Both the position numbers and the translations under genes were made by a program. The notes beneath the pieces are model-generated. The model saw nothing but the letters and a program-made list of their open reading frames with translations, had not been told where the DNA came from and did not search any database. From positions 94,220,914 to 94,284,913 of the forward strand of contig OX578138.1 of the NCBI GenBank assembly GCA_951213105.1: DNA of 64,000 nucleotides. The letters run 5' to 3'. The DNA comes from Amaurobius ferox. Taxonomy: Eukaryota > Arthropoda > Arachnida > Araneae > Amaurobiidae. Numbering within the stretch: position 1 is the first letter of the stretch; each line of letters opens with the position of its first letter. Positions 44,769 to 55,669 of this stretch are shown one piece after another.

Positions 44769-45700
44769 GAGGCATACTTGGTGATCATATTTCCTCCACA
44801 ATAATTACTTTTCAAATGCTGCTGTTTGTAACCTTTCTTTAATCTACCCTCGTAAGAAGGTCTTTCAGTATGCTCAGAAATTCAGCTGGCTTCATTTCAT
44901 TGCTGCATAGACTGAATGCTGCACCTAGGCCAGCCGAACAAAAGGAACTCCAGAGTATAACACTTCCTCATGAGACCTGTACAGTGGGTATAGTACAGGA
45001 AGGGTCCAATGTTTTATACGGCTCCCTTCTAACCTTGATGCCTGCGGGAATTCCTCATATGTGCTTTAAAACTTCAAAATTATCTTTTTTCGTTCATTTC
45101 TCTTTATTGCCGAATTCATCTCTTAACTTTTCCCCCTAGGGGATCTGTAATTGCCATTATTTGATCGAGTATGATCAAATTACCATACATAAACATAATA
45201 TGTACCTCATGCACCTTTCCTTAAAATTTTTTGAGACGCCTTTCCTAGAAATCCTATATATTTATTTGATCCAGTGTTATGCTTTCCTAGAAACCCTATG
45301 TATGTGTTTGATCCAGTGTTATGCTTAATGTTTTAGTTTCATACGCATTAATTTCAAAACATTTCATTTAGTTTCAAAATATGAAACATACTTACTAAAT
45401 GAGAATATGATCGGAACTCTTTATGTATTGACTTTTTAATCCGAAACAAGTCATTTGCGACAAAAATGCACCATTAACAGGAATCGATAAACAGTTTTCA
45501 AAAGAAATTCTTGTTTAGCGAAGAACAATAGCTTGAGGCGCTTCTTTCTGCATCCCTCATTTAATATTCGAAAGATTATATTAACGTTCTAAAATATAAA
45601 CTGAGCCCAATACTTTTTTCTATCTGTTTCTATTGTCTTTCTTCATAGACTTATCTATTCAGTATGAAAGGATCTATTGATTTCCCTATCTTTTCTTGCG
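44769..45700. other. Possible small frame of unknown meaning, otherwise AT-rich
   Basis: The plus-strand frame 44870-45139 (89 residues, starts MLRNSAGFISLLHRLNAAPR) has a less AT-biased composition than its surroundings, but I recognise no domain. It could be a fragment of an unrecognised element or exon. A near-duplicate pair (TTTCCTAGAAATCCTATAT and TTTCCTAGAAACCCTATG, each followed by GTTTGATCCAGTGTTATGCTT or a close variant) lies at about 45242-45325. Confidence 0.3.
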
Positions 45701-45703
45701 ATA

Positions 45704-46060
45704 CAAAATTTGCGAGAAAAATTGTTGTGGAACGTTTGCATCTTATCGATTACGAATAAATTCTTATATTATTTCAAAAGTGTTGGATACCTTCAAAATT
45801 TGAGAGAAAAATTATTGTAGGACGTTTATATTTTATCGACTAAGACTAAATTCTTATATTAATTCAAAAATGTTGGATATTCTCAAAATTTGCGATAAAA
45901 ATTGTTGTAGGAAGCTCGTATTTTATCGACTAAGAATAAATTCTTATATTAGCTCAAAAATGTTGGATATCCTCAAAATCTGCGAGAAAAATTGTTGTAA
46001 GACGTTTATATTGTATCGGCTAAGAATAAATTCTTATATTATTATTTCAAAAATGTTGGC
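45704..46060. repeat. Tandem array, period 90 bp, 4 copies
   Basis: CAAAAT(T/C)TG(C/A)GA(G/T)AAAAATT(G/A)TTG starts units at 45704, 45794, 45884 and 45974. Each carries TTTTATCGACTAAGA-type and ATAAATTCTTATATTA phrases. A small hairpin (ACCCTGAGATGT ctc ACATCTTAGGGT) lies just after the array at 46067-46093. Confidence 0.9.
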
Positions 46061-46093
46061 ACCTTCACCCTGAGATGTCTCACATCTTAGGGT

Positions 46094-46659
46094 AAGGGTA
46101 CGGAATACATTATGAAAGAAATGTGCCGGAGATGAAAAGGAAGTATGTAACGGAAATGACCTCATCGTGTTGCAAAAAAGTAATAGAAAACCATTATTTT
46201 GTATTTGAAGATCTGGGTTGTTTGACTTTGGTGATAAATTCGGCGAAATTAGTGACGCATTGTCAGAATATCGCCAACTTGGTGACTTTTGGGGAGCTCT
46301 AGAAATTTATCGAGTTTTGTAGATTGACTAAGAGTTTAACGAATTACGTGTTTTTCATAACATTTTACACGTAGTACATAAACACTTCATCATTAAACTG
46401 GGTTGTTGATGTGATATAGGTAAAAATATCTGACGAATTCGATACAGAACCCAGTTTGTAAATTTTCTTCTGATTATATATACTCTTTAAGCTGTATTGT
46501 AAAACAAATTTGGTGGGAGTGTGTAAAATTTAAATTTCAGATCAGCGATATATGCAACCAGTGCATCATTATCTGCGGTATATGCAAGTATGTTATCCTT
46601 TTTGCAGGCCGCACTCTCGCCTGAAGAGTGACTGTAATCGCTCTATCCAAACATATTGT
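46094..46659. other. No gene; GGCGAA/GCGAC-type remnant
   Basis: TTCGGCGAAATTAGTGACGC and TATCGCCAACTTGGTGAC at 46229-46290 echo family A and LTR sequence. Nothing else recognised. Confidence 0.35.
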
Positions 46660-47281
46660 TGTTGCGAAAATGTAATATTCCCTCACTGGTGTCATTACTT
46701 TCGTCTCTTTCTAAAACCAGGCAAAGAAGACATTTTGACGTCAGCAGTATATGACGTAAGCATAGGGTTTCCAGAATTTCAAAGTTAGAAGAAGGGATTC
46801 CAAATTTGACGATTTATCACTAATTTGGCGCCTTCCCGAAGGTTCGAGAAGGACCGCGAAATGACGTTTTGTCTTGGAGATATGGAGAGTTCCAGAATGT
46901 TGTGTAGAGAGACTATAAAAGGAATCGTCAGTCCTTTGGAGTTCAATTGGCATGATACAAACTACATTAGACAGCGATTTTTGTCAATGTTTTGAGAATA
47001 GTAGTAGCTGTTTTGTGAAGTTACTTTCGTCAATATTATGAGAACAATATCAGTTATTGTGTTGAAGGCCCAGACCACATGACCAGCCCCAGGGCTTATG
47101 GCAGTTTAATTTGTCGCCGGGCAGTTATTGTGTGAAACTGGCGGAGTATTTAAATGAATTTGACTATATATTGTTCCAGTTTACGTTGTGTTTGAGAATA
47201 AACGAGCTTGTTATCCAGAAATTCGTACTCATTCTTGCATCCTGCGTTCCCAACCACGATTCCAGAGGACACGCTGTAACA
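46660..47281 (+). mobile_element. Second solo LTR, diverged relative of the 36.7-kb LTR
   Basis: From TGTTGCGAAAATGTAATATT to CACGCTGTAACA, in the same order as the other LTR: CCTCACTGGTGTC, CCCGAAGGTTCGAGAA, TATAAAAG (46914-46921), TCAATGTTTTGAGAATAGTA, AATAAA (47197-47202), CTCATTCTTGCATCCTGCG. It is about 622 bp and contains a 71-bp foreign insert including target duplication at 47051-47133. No exact 4-bp flanking duplication is seen (TTGT before, GTAT after), so one flank has mutated or the copy is recombinant. Confidence 0.8.
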
Positions 47282-48064
47282 GTATCATCATCGATAGCTT
47301 CGTAATTTGTGGTTCTATTCGGACAAAATAAGCTGCATTCTATTAATTTATCGAAACTATAATAAAAAAAAATAATTTAGAAAGATAAAGAGAGATTCAT
47401 TTTGCTACAGACTTTACAGCTTGCAGAAATATATCTATAAAAGAAATTTCTGTGTTTGTAATTTAAGGAAAATGTTGTTTGGAAACACTTGTTAATGGAA
47501 GTCATTTATGTCCTTGAGATGGGAATTATTGGGATTCTTAAAAGAAAGATATTGACATTTCTAAACTATCTTTATCTATACAGAATTTTAAAATTTTTCT
47601 CGATAGTGTATGAGTTCAAAGGCTAGGGCGTGACTTTGTCTGTCTTTGTACAACGCAGAAAGTCTGTTATGTGTATAATGTATGAATTTTTATCTTTAGT
47701 CCTTTCAGATCCGAGCAGAAGAAAGATGTCCATTTGCTATAATAGTCCGTGTAGATAACATGGTTTGGTTTTTTTAAATAGACTACTCCAGTTTCCTTCA
47801 GGAAAAATTTTTGCAACCCAATCCGTTTTCAACTTGAAGAGTCGTATGTTTACACCCAGACATGCTCGAACTAAGTAGTATGTCTACAACCAGACATACT
47901 ATAACCAAGTAGTATGTCTACAGCAAGACATACTTGAACCAAGTAGTATGTTTTCAACAGGCCATACTAGAATCAAGAAGTATGTCTCAAGGTATTTATT
48001 TCAGTTCTTAGACGATTGGTGTTGAGCAATGAAATATCTGCTCAGTCACTTTCCTTAGGACGCC
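47282..48064. repeat. AT-rich DNA containing a palindromic minisatellite
   Basis: At 47843-47988 a unit of about 37 bases built around AGTATGTCTAC and AGACATACT repeats four times. Each unit contains the inverted pair AGTATGTCT/AGACATACT, so each could form a small hairpin. The rest of the interval shows nothing. Confidence 0.75.
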
Positions 48065-48082
48065 GAGGACCAATGAGGTTGT

Positions 48083-48361
48083 TGAAACCCAGACCGTCCG
48101 ACCTACCAGAAAGGTGTAAGGTAACTATTTGGACGGTCGGGAAGTGCCACCCAATTTAGACCGGAACCCAGTGAGGGAGGCATCCACAGGGACCGTATCC
48201 TCCTTCCCCTAACACCAACCTCTCGGAAGGACTTTCGGACCCACATGCTTAACGTGATCGTACTCCGCATGAACACGGCGGCAGTTTTGGCAGTGGCTGG
48301 AATCGAACCCGGGCCTACCGAGTGCAACTCCAGCGCGCTAACCAATGGGATACCGCGCCCT
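48083..48361 (-). mobile_element. SINE-1 copy, complete tRNA-headed form
   Basis: On the minus strand: AGGGCGCGGTATCCCATTGG (A-box region), CTCGGTAGGCCCGGGTTCGA then TTCC (B box), full body, and 3' end CTGGTAGGTCGGACGGTCTG then GGTTTCAAC. It is flanked by the perfect 18-bp duplication GAGGACCAATGAGGTTGT at 48065-48082 and 48362-48379. This is the best complete example of the tRNA-headed subfamily without the 5S part, about 279 bp. Confidence 0.9.
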
Positions 48362-48379
48362 GAGGACCAATGAGGTTGT

Positions 48380-48965
48380 AAATGACTAATTAAACTACTT
48401 AGGAAAAATAAGAGGATCATTTACAACTCCTCCATACAAACAAGGTGTCAAGAAATAGGGAAGATTCTTTTTATACTTCATCTTCTGTCCCGTCCCGATT
48501 TCAGCCGGCTTGGTATTCTTAGAGGAATCCTGTTTTGGTATTTAAAGGACTAGAAACCCTGTCCCGAATAGAACATCTGACTTCTTTTTTACAGTAAAGA
48601 AATTGGAATCAAAATTTTGTAATATTATGTGAGTGATGATTTTATTCGTTTTTTTCTGTCAAAAATCCCTTATAAAACAAACATTTCATTTATGAATTTA
48701 ACGTATGTATTCATTTATTTCAGATTTTCAATATTTAGACTCCATATTCAGGAAAGAATCGTTTTCATTTATACAATTTATAGCAAAGATAATCAGCTAT
48801 AACAAAAATAACCAGTTATAACAAAAAAGTCATACATTGAATTTACAAAAATACGCACAATCTACAATTATTTTAATTTTTGAGTGAATTTCAATACTCT
48901 CTCTTTACATGGGCATGTATGGTAGGAAAATTAAATGACAGAGGCCAAAAGGAGTGTTACTAATA
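48380..48965. other. AT-rich DNA, no gene seen
   Basis: GAATTTCAATACTCTCTCTT followed by CATGTATGGTAGGAAAATTA at 48888-48933 weakly resembles the family B end; a piece of it recurs at 49725-49745. Otherwise nothing. Confidence 0.35.
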
Positions 48966-48967
48966 CA

Positions 48968-49011
<44 letters not shown>

Positions 49012-49383
49012 CAGTATATATATATATATATATTTATTCAGAAACATACATTTTTGTGTTTGCACTATAAAGCACTTTGTGTTCTATAAAGCACTTGGAC
49101 TTGAGAAAGAGTTTTGAAGAAGTGAACAAATCCATGATTAAGGCTTAGACCTTGTCCACGTGTATAGCATTTATGCTTGGATTTCATCTGTTTTTCATTT
49201 ACAGATTCCAAACCATTGATTTTTGATAATTTTCTTTAGCTTGATGATTCGAAATATGTATTTTTTTTTTCCATTTGCTTGAAGATCTGCTGTTATACTT
49301 TTGTTTTGCAAGCTTGTTAGAATGTTAAGTTTTTCGAGTTGCAGCTTCTGACTTTTCTTTCATTAGACATTCAAACTTTTATT

Positions 49384-49385
<2 letters not shown>
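48966..49385 (+). repeat. Repeat family S, copy 2, preceded by (TA)n
   Basis: A (TA)n tract (48969-49032, interrupted by ACAG) is followed by GAAACATACATTTTTGTG, CACTTGGACTTGAGAAAGAG and GAAGTGAACAAATCCATG, then TTGTCCACGTG. It ends at another (TA)n tract. It matches the minus strand of 50870-51200. Confidence 0.6.
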
Positions 49386-49597
<212 letters not shown>

Positions 49598-49789
49598 TCA
49601 AATTTTATAAAAAATTCAGGAGTAATGAGACAAGAAAACAAACATGGAGTATGTGGAGAGTAAATAAATTAAAATCTTAAATTCTAGCTTTTAACTACAT
49701 TTCATTACTCTCGCTTCGTAATAGAATGTATGGTAGGAAAATTAAATTACAGTGACCTGAATACATAGTGCTAACAAAAAAAATTATAA

Positions 49790-50470
49790 TCACATTTTAG
49801 TAAAAGGACATGTGACAAAAAAGACAGACACTCATTTGAGGCCATCTCTCTAAAATTGACTTTCCAGCAAGAGAGGAAAAAAATCATTCATGTAGTAAGA
49901 AAGCCATTAGTAGAATCAATAACAGTTTCCAGTAGGAAAATTCTATTTAACTTTACTAGAATAATAGTCTCCCACGCTTCCTTATTGCTTTTTCGTTTAA
50001 TCGTTGGAAGGCTTTTAGCACCTCTGGAAAATCTATAGCTTTCAGTACTTTCCTTTTCCATCATGTCATTGTTTTCATTTATATGTCTTTGCTGTCTTTT
50101 TTGGGGGAAAACGACGTGGGTGAAAAAATATTTACGGTGTTTCATTGATTCTGTATTTAATTATCATCAAAATATATAATAAATTGTCCGTACTATGTTA
50201 TCGGTTCAAAGAAAAAAAATTCGGTTTCTTATTTACTTATTGCTTTTGCTGTACTTAATTAATTTGCATTTTAATAGCGGAGTAGAATGTTTTCCATAAT
50301 TCTACTTATAGGAATATATTTCGTGTTTCACAAATGCTAAAATTTAATTTTTGTTTTTCCCGTTTTTTTTTTCTTTTTTAGTTGTTTTTTCTTGTACTCA
50401 TTGTGATTTTTCTATTAACAGTATTTTTTGAAGTTGCGTTTTGTGCGAAAAATTATTTACAGCATTTTAT
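49790..50470. repeat. Diverged repeat, copy 1 (see 58920-59260)
   Basis: Shares AGAATCAATAAC(A/T)GTTTCCAGTAG, TTTTTCGT(T/C)TGATC-type and CATCATG(T/C)CATT phrases with 58920-59260. Within it, a segment (AAAAATATTTACGGTGTTTC at 50123; AAAAATTATTTACAGCATTT at 50447) recurs after about 320 bp. Confidence 0.55.
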
Positions 50471-50647
50471 TGGCTCCATATTTGATTATCATATAAAAAT
50501 AGTAATTTTAACGTATTAAATTTTCGGTTCACAGAAACAGCTTTTTGTCCTTCATTATTTAAAATTTTCACTGTATTTAAATAATTTCCAGTTTAATAGC
50601 CCAATTGAATATTATCCATAATGTTCGAAACACGTTCCTGAGGTGTT

Positions 50648-50649
<2 letters not shown>

Positions 50650-50721
<72 letters not shown>

Positions 50722-50806
50722 AACACCGTGAAATAGATATAATCCGTGAATATATATATATATATATATGAAATATATATGAATATATATATATATATAT
50801 ATTCCG

Positions 50807-50850
<44 letters not shown>

Positions 50851-50853
50851 TAT
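50650..50853. repeat. (TA)n tracts
   Basis: Several TA tracts broken by ATTCCGTGAATATA and GAAATATATATG interruptions, next to family S copy 3. Confidence 0.95.
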
Positions 50854-50859
50854 AATAAT

Positions 50860-51335
50860 AGTAGTTTGAAAATCCAATGAACGAAAAGTAAGAAGATACA
50901 ACACGATAAACCTAACTTTCTAAAACACCCACAGAATAAAATATAAAGCAGCAAATCATCAATCAAATAAAAAAATACAAAACACGAGTTATCAAGTTAC
51001 AGAAAATCAACCAAATTCAAAGGTATGGAAACGAATAAAGAAAAACTTAAAAAATCAAGCAATATCGCTTTATACGTGGAAAAAGGGCTAAGCCTAAACA
51101 AATGGAAATGTTCACTTCGTAAAATTCGTTCTCAAGTCCAAGTATTTTGACGAAGCAGATACAAAATATGTATGTTTCTGAAGAAATAGATAGATTATAT
51201 CTATAAACTGTTTCTACTTGGACGACATACATAAAGGAGGAATAAAAAAGGAAAATGAATACCTGGAAAATGCACAGCATATGTACAAACGAGTCGAAAC
51301 CGGGAACTATGATTGAAGAGACCAGTGTTGCCATT
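50860..51335 (-). repeat. Repeat family S, copy 3, inverted
   Basis: The minus strand reads CTTGGACTTGAGAACGAATT, TACGAAGTGAACATTTCCAT and TTTTTCCACGTATAAAGCG, parallel to copy 2. Again a (TA)n tract lies at its edge. A 101-residue minus-strand frame (51047-51352) crosses it, but matching sequence elsewhere is not open, so I do not support it. Confidence 0.6.
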
Positions 51336-51596
51336 CGCAAAGAAAAATACAAAACGATCTACTGTTGCCATTCATAAGAATTGAAAAACAGTAAAGCAAA
51401 ATGGTAAGAAAAAGTAATAATATACAAAAAGAGCTGCTAAAAGGAGGGGCTAATAAAAGTAATGCTGAAGTGGAAGAGGATGTATAAAAAAAAGTATTAA
51501 AAATACATGAGAATGGAGATGTCTGGCTAATATAAGATACTATGAAAAGAATTATAAAAATCCAGCTATTCTAAATTTTTTAACAATACCATTTAC

Positions 51597-53425
51597 TACA
51601 TAAGAGGGATATTTATATAAATTGCTGATATATTTTTGAGATTATTTATATGCATAGCATGAAATTTTTTATCAGATAATCTATAAATTCTAAAAAGCTG
51701 ATTAAGTATAATATTTCTAAACAATTGAATCGAGTTACAGGAATTAAATGGTAAGATTTTATTAATAATAAAATTATAATAGTTTTTTTTATCATATAAA
51801 TTTGTAACAATTCTATTCGAAGAATCAATAAAAAAATTTAAATCCAAAAAATTAACATTATTACTAATAGTAGCTTCATTAGGAGTTAATTCCAAATGTC
51901 TGGATAGAAATCTATATCTATGAGATAATTTTCTGTATGTACTAAGCAAATCAGATCATCAACATATCTGTAAAAAGTATAATCTATTGAAGTAAAAGAC
52001 GTTTCATAATGATAAAGGTATAAATTAGCTAACATATTGCTACTGCAGCCACCCTGTTGTTGTTGTTGAAACCCAGACCATCCGACCTACCAGAAAGGTG
52101 TAAGGTAACTGTTTGGATGGTCGGGAAGTGCCACCCAATTTAGACCGGAACCCAGTGGGGGAGGCATCCACAGGGACCGTACCCTCCTTCCCCTACCACC
52201 AACCTCTCGGAAGGACCACCACTGCAGCCACCCTGTGGAACTCCTCAGATTTGTAAGTATAATTTATTTCCTTGAAAAATATAATTATTGAAAATAACAA
52301 AGTGAAGAAATTTAGGAAAATTTATAAAATCAATTTGATTTGAAAGAGTAGTAATATAAGCATTATATAGAGCTAAAATTACATCATATAAATCAAATAT
52401 CTTAATATTATTAAAAAGATCTTTAAAATCAAAAGTTTGAAATCCTATTATTTTTCTAAGAGATGTTAATTTATTCTTTAATTATTTACTATTATTTAGA
52501 ATAAGGTAATTATTGCTAGTCTGGCATAAACTATCATTTATTAGATTTAAAGAATTTAGTAATAATTTACTCGCAGTAGTAAGTATTATGGCCACTAGTT
52601 ACTGTTATATATTTAATAGGAGTTTTATGAAATTTTGGAATACGCACTATATAAGGAAATTTAAGATATTTATATTTAATATTTTTAAATCACTATAGAT
52701 ATATTGATAATTTTCAATTTAATACTATTGATGGAATTTAAATCATGTTTAAAAAGACGATTATTTTTTAAATAATCTAACAGAAATTGAATATAAAATT
52801 TTTTACAGATAATAGCATAATTATTAGAGGCTTTATCAACATAGATAATAACAAAGGATCTTTGTATATCATTAATGGAATGTTTAATATTATCAATATT
52901 GTATAAAGATCTAGACAATTTAATATCTCTAATATCATTTTTAATAGATTCTAATATAGTAAATTTCCACATATTGAATGCCTCTAATGGCAGAGCGTAT
53001 CCTAAATTTAGTGCCAAATGTCTAAATCCCCTGTAATTATATGCCCCAAATCTGGATTTAGAAATTTAGCAAATTTGTTTAATTTACAAATATATTCACT
53101 ATCTACAATTGACTGAGAATCATGATCTATAGAGAGCGATTGAGAAACTTCATTATAATTAAATATAGATCTACCAATAGGCTTGTTGTATTTGAAAGTC
53201 TTTGAAACACTTAAATCTCCAATAGGCAATAAATGTTTGAACTTGTTAAACAGAAGACCAAAATTTAGAGAATTATAAATAGGATGTTTGAAATAGATTA
53301 CACAATAAAAATTAGCAGTTGTATTATTATTATGTAATTGATTTAGTTTTAAATTTAAATACTGTGATCTTTTAATAAGCAAATCAAAGAAAATATGATT
53401 AAAATGTTCATTAGCAAGATTTAAT
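51597..53425 (-). pseudogene. Reverse-transcriptase gene of a retroelement, decayed
   Basis: Minus-strand blocks in order: [20 protein letters not shown] (from about 53425), KTFKYNKPIGRSIFNYNE, PLEAFNMWKFTILESIKNDI, SFVIIYVDKASNNYAIICKK (about 52870), KYLKFPYIVRIPKFHKTPI (about 52660), TFDFKDLFNNIKIFDLYDVI, GVPQGGCSSNMLANL (split by a SINE), FYRYVDDLICL (about 51975), NVNFLDLNFFIDSSNRIV and NLYDKKNYYNF. These are reverse-transcriptase motifs: a DKA block, P-K-x-H-K, FDF, G-x-P-Q-G and the catalytic YVDD. The motif order resembles Penelope-like elements and a widespread animal family with LYDKRDDFNF; the clade cannot be settled by eye. No endonuclease was found. Frameshifts occur near 51960, 52240 and 52500-52690. 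YVDD itself is intact. Confidence 0.75.
52058..52220 (-). mobile_element. SINE-1 fragment inserted in the reverse-transcriptase gene
   Basis: 5'-truncated SINE-1: on the minus strand GTCCTTCCGAGAGGTTGGTG through the body to the 3' end and an AAC tail (seen as TTGTTGTTGTTG). It is flanked by the 16-bp duplication ACTGCAGCCACCCTGT at 52042-52057 and 52221-52236. Removing the SINE and one duplicate reconnects the G-V-P-Q-G and L-A-N-L parts of the reverse transcriptase, so the target was an RT gene copy. Confidence 0.9.
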
Positions 53426-53445
53426 TTTAATTGGATTTAGAAATA

Positions 53446-53460
53446 CATATATACATATAT

Positions 53461-53545
<85 letters not shown>

Positions 53546-53648
53546 TATATACATATATATATATATACATATACATATATATATATACACATATATATAT
53601 ATATACATATATATATACATATATATATACATATATATATATATATAC

Positions 53649-53731
<83 letters not shown>

Positions 53732-53814
53732 CATATATATATACATATATATATACATATATATATATATATGCATATATATATATATATATATATACAT
53801 ACATACATACATAC

Positions 53815-53893
<79 letters not shown>
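53446..53893. repeat. Long (TA)n/(TATACA)n microsatellite
   Basis: About 450 bases of TA with regular CATATA variants, adjoining the start of the RT relic. The long Tyr/Ile open frames on both strands are artefacts of the repeat. Confidence 0.95.
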
Positions 53894-54556
53894 GATTATA
53901 TACTTAATTATATTCATACAGATTAAATACAAATATTTTAATTATAAAATGAATAATACAAACTTTAGAACACTAACATGACCCAAAGTGGAGTCATCAC
54001 TGACGAAGAGGAATTGCACATATTATCGTACCAGCTTTGACACAATAACTGACAGGAACTAATTGCAGTGTTTTATATTTTCATTAATGTGTATTAAAGT
54101 ATTTTAGGGCTGTCTATTATTTTCTTTGTAAGCACACTTTTCACAAAAGTTAAGCAAGGGACAGTTAATGGGGTGTAATTCTCGTTCTTCAAATATCTAC
54201 TTGACATTGCACAGAAAAATGCTCTATGAGTTATTTAGTCTAGCAGGCATAGATGCGACAAAACATGAACATCCACGGGTTTTATTTACCCTTTAATTGC
54301 TACAACAGAAATACACATACAAAGGAAAAATATTCTGAATGATACTTTGAGAGACCAAGTGATGTTTATTTATTATGGAAGATGCCCACCCCCGTTAGAC
54401 CCTGATACAGGCTTAACACCGACGATTCATCTTTTCAATCAAATCATCCAAGGCGACAGAGGGCATCAGATGACCATTTTCTGTTACAAAATAAGCATGC
54501 CTCAGCAGCAGTTTTTAATTATGTTGAGTTTCCATTGTTGATGAAATAGGCTTATT
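53894..54556. other. No gene recognised
   Basis: A 64-residue frame (54347-54541) has a less AT-biased stretch (CCACCCCCGTTAGACCCTGA) but no recognised motif. Confidence 0.4.
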
Positions 54557-55466
54557 ACTTTCCTTATATACATAATGTATAAGTAAAGTATTGTGACGGG
54601 GTCGAAAATTCGAATTCGAGTTTTCGACGGGAGAGCACGTTTCAAGCATCCCTGATCACGAATCAAACATTTTTGGAGTGATGTCTGTGTGTGTGTGTGT
54701 GTGTGTGAAAGTATGTGTGTGTGTGTGTGTCAGTGAGCCTGTGGAGACGATAATTGAAGAACGAATGGACCGGTTCGAACCAAATTTGGTACAAAAATCA
54801 CAATCCGTAAACACTGGAAGCCTATTGTTTTTATATGCAATCGAATGTTCAGAACCCCCCTAAATTTTCGAATGAAATTTTGAAAAAATCGTCAAAAAAT
54901 CAAAACCACTATTAACGTTACGCAAATAGACATTTCTTATGCAATTTTTTATTAGAAAACGATTGGTATAAATTTTAGAAGGCTAACATGATCCGTTCTC
55001 GAGATATTGTACATTTTTAAAAAAAATTATCAAAAAGTCATAAAATAAAAAAAAAATTTCTTATTGAGAAACATGTTCACTTTTCATATGTAATACCATG
55101 CGATAAATTGAGTGACATCATTCTCGTGGATCTAGCTCGTTCCATTCATGAAAAAAGATCGTTTGAATAATACTTTTGTATTTGAACGCCAATAGTCATT
55201 TATCTGCTGTAAGAATAACTTATTTCTTAGTGCATAACGCTTGGCGACGAATTTGGCGACTTTTTTGAAATGCTGCCAAATTAACGAAAATCTCGCCAAC
55301 TGGATAAAAATGACTCTAAATCAATGAAAATGACGACAAATTATCGAAAATTCAATATCTTGGAAAGAATATTAGTATCTATTATAAGAAAAACCTATTT
55401 TTTTACTGTAAAAGTAGTAAATTCATTACATTATATAAGGAAAGTCATGTGTTGCCCACATCAGAT
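54557..55466 (+). mobile_element. HINE-like repeat family A, copy A4
   Basis: The best-preserved copy: ACTTTCCTTATATACATAAT at the start, (GT)n at about 54686-54730, core, and end TATATAAGGAAAGTCATGTG, TTGCCCACATCAGA. The two ends give a sub-terminal inverted repeat of 14 bases (ACTTTCCTTATATA / TATATAAGGAAAGT). Confidence 0.8.
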
Positions 55467-55669
55467 TTTTTATTTATGTGAGACAACGGACTCGTTACTA
55501 AACGGCTTTGCTTCATTAGGAAAAGTAATAGCATTTTAAAATCATTTGGTGTGTTTTATATAGTTTCACTGCTTTTTTCTCTTCCTCGTCACCATAGGTT
55601 TATTTCATTTTACTGAGTTGATTCCCAAATGTTTTTACTGTCTTTTTTATCAATATATAATAGTTCTCA

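Noticed and set aside
44870..45139. An 89-residue frame as a host gene
   Set aside because: Composition is slightly less AT-rich, but no recognised domain, splice structure or repeat-independent support was found; kept only as an uncertain note.
53411..53932. Long open frames (up to 173 residues) of Tyr-Ile-Met repeats on both strands, and similar frames at 49.3-49.7, 50.6-50.9, 17.4-17.7 and 6.66-6.89 kb
   Set aside because: They are translations of (TA)n/(TATACA)n microsatellites, open in several frames at once, with no start context or domain.
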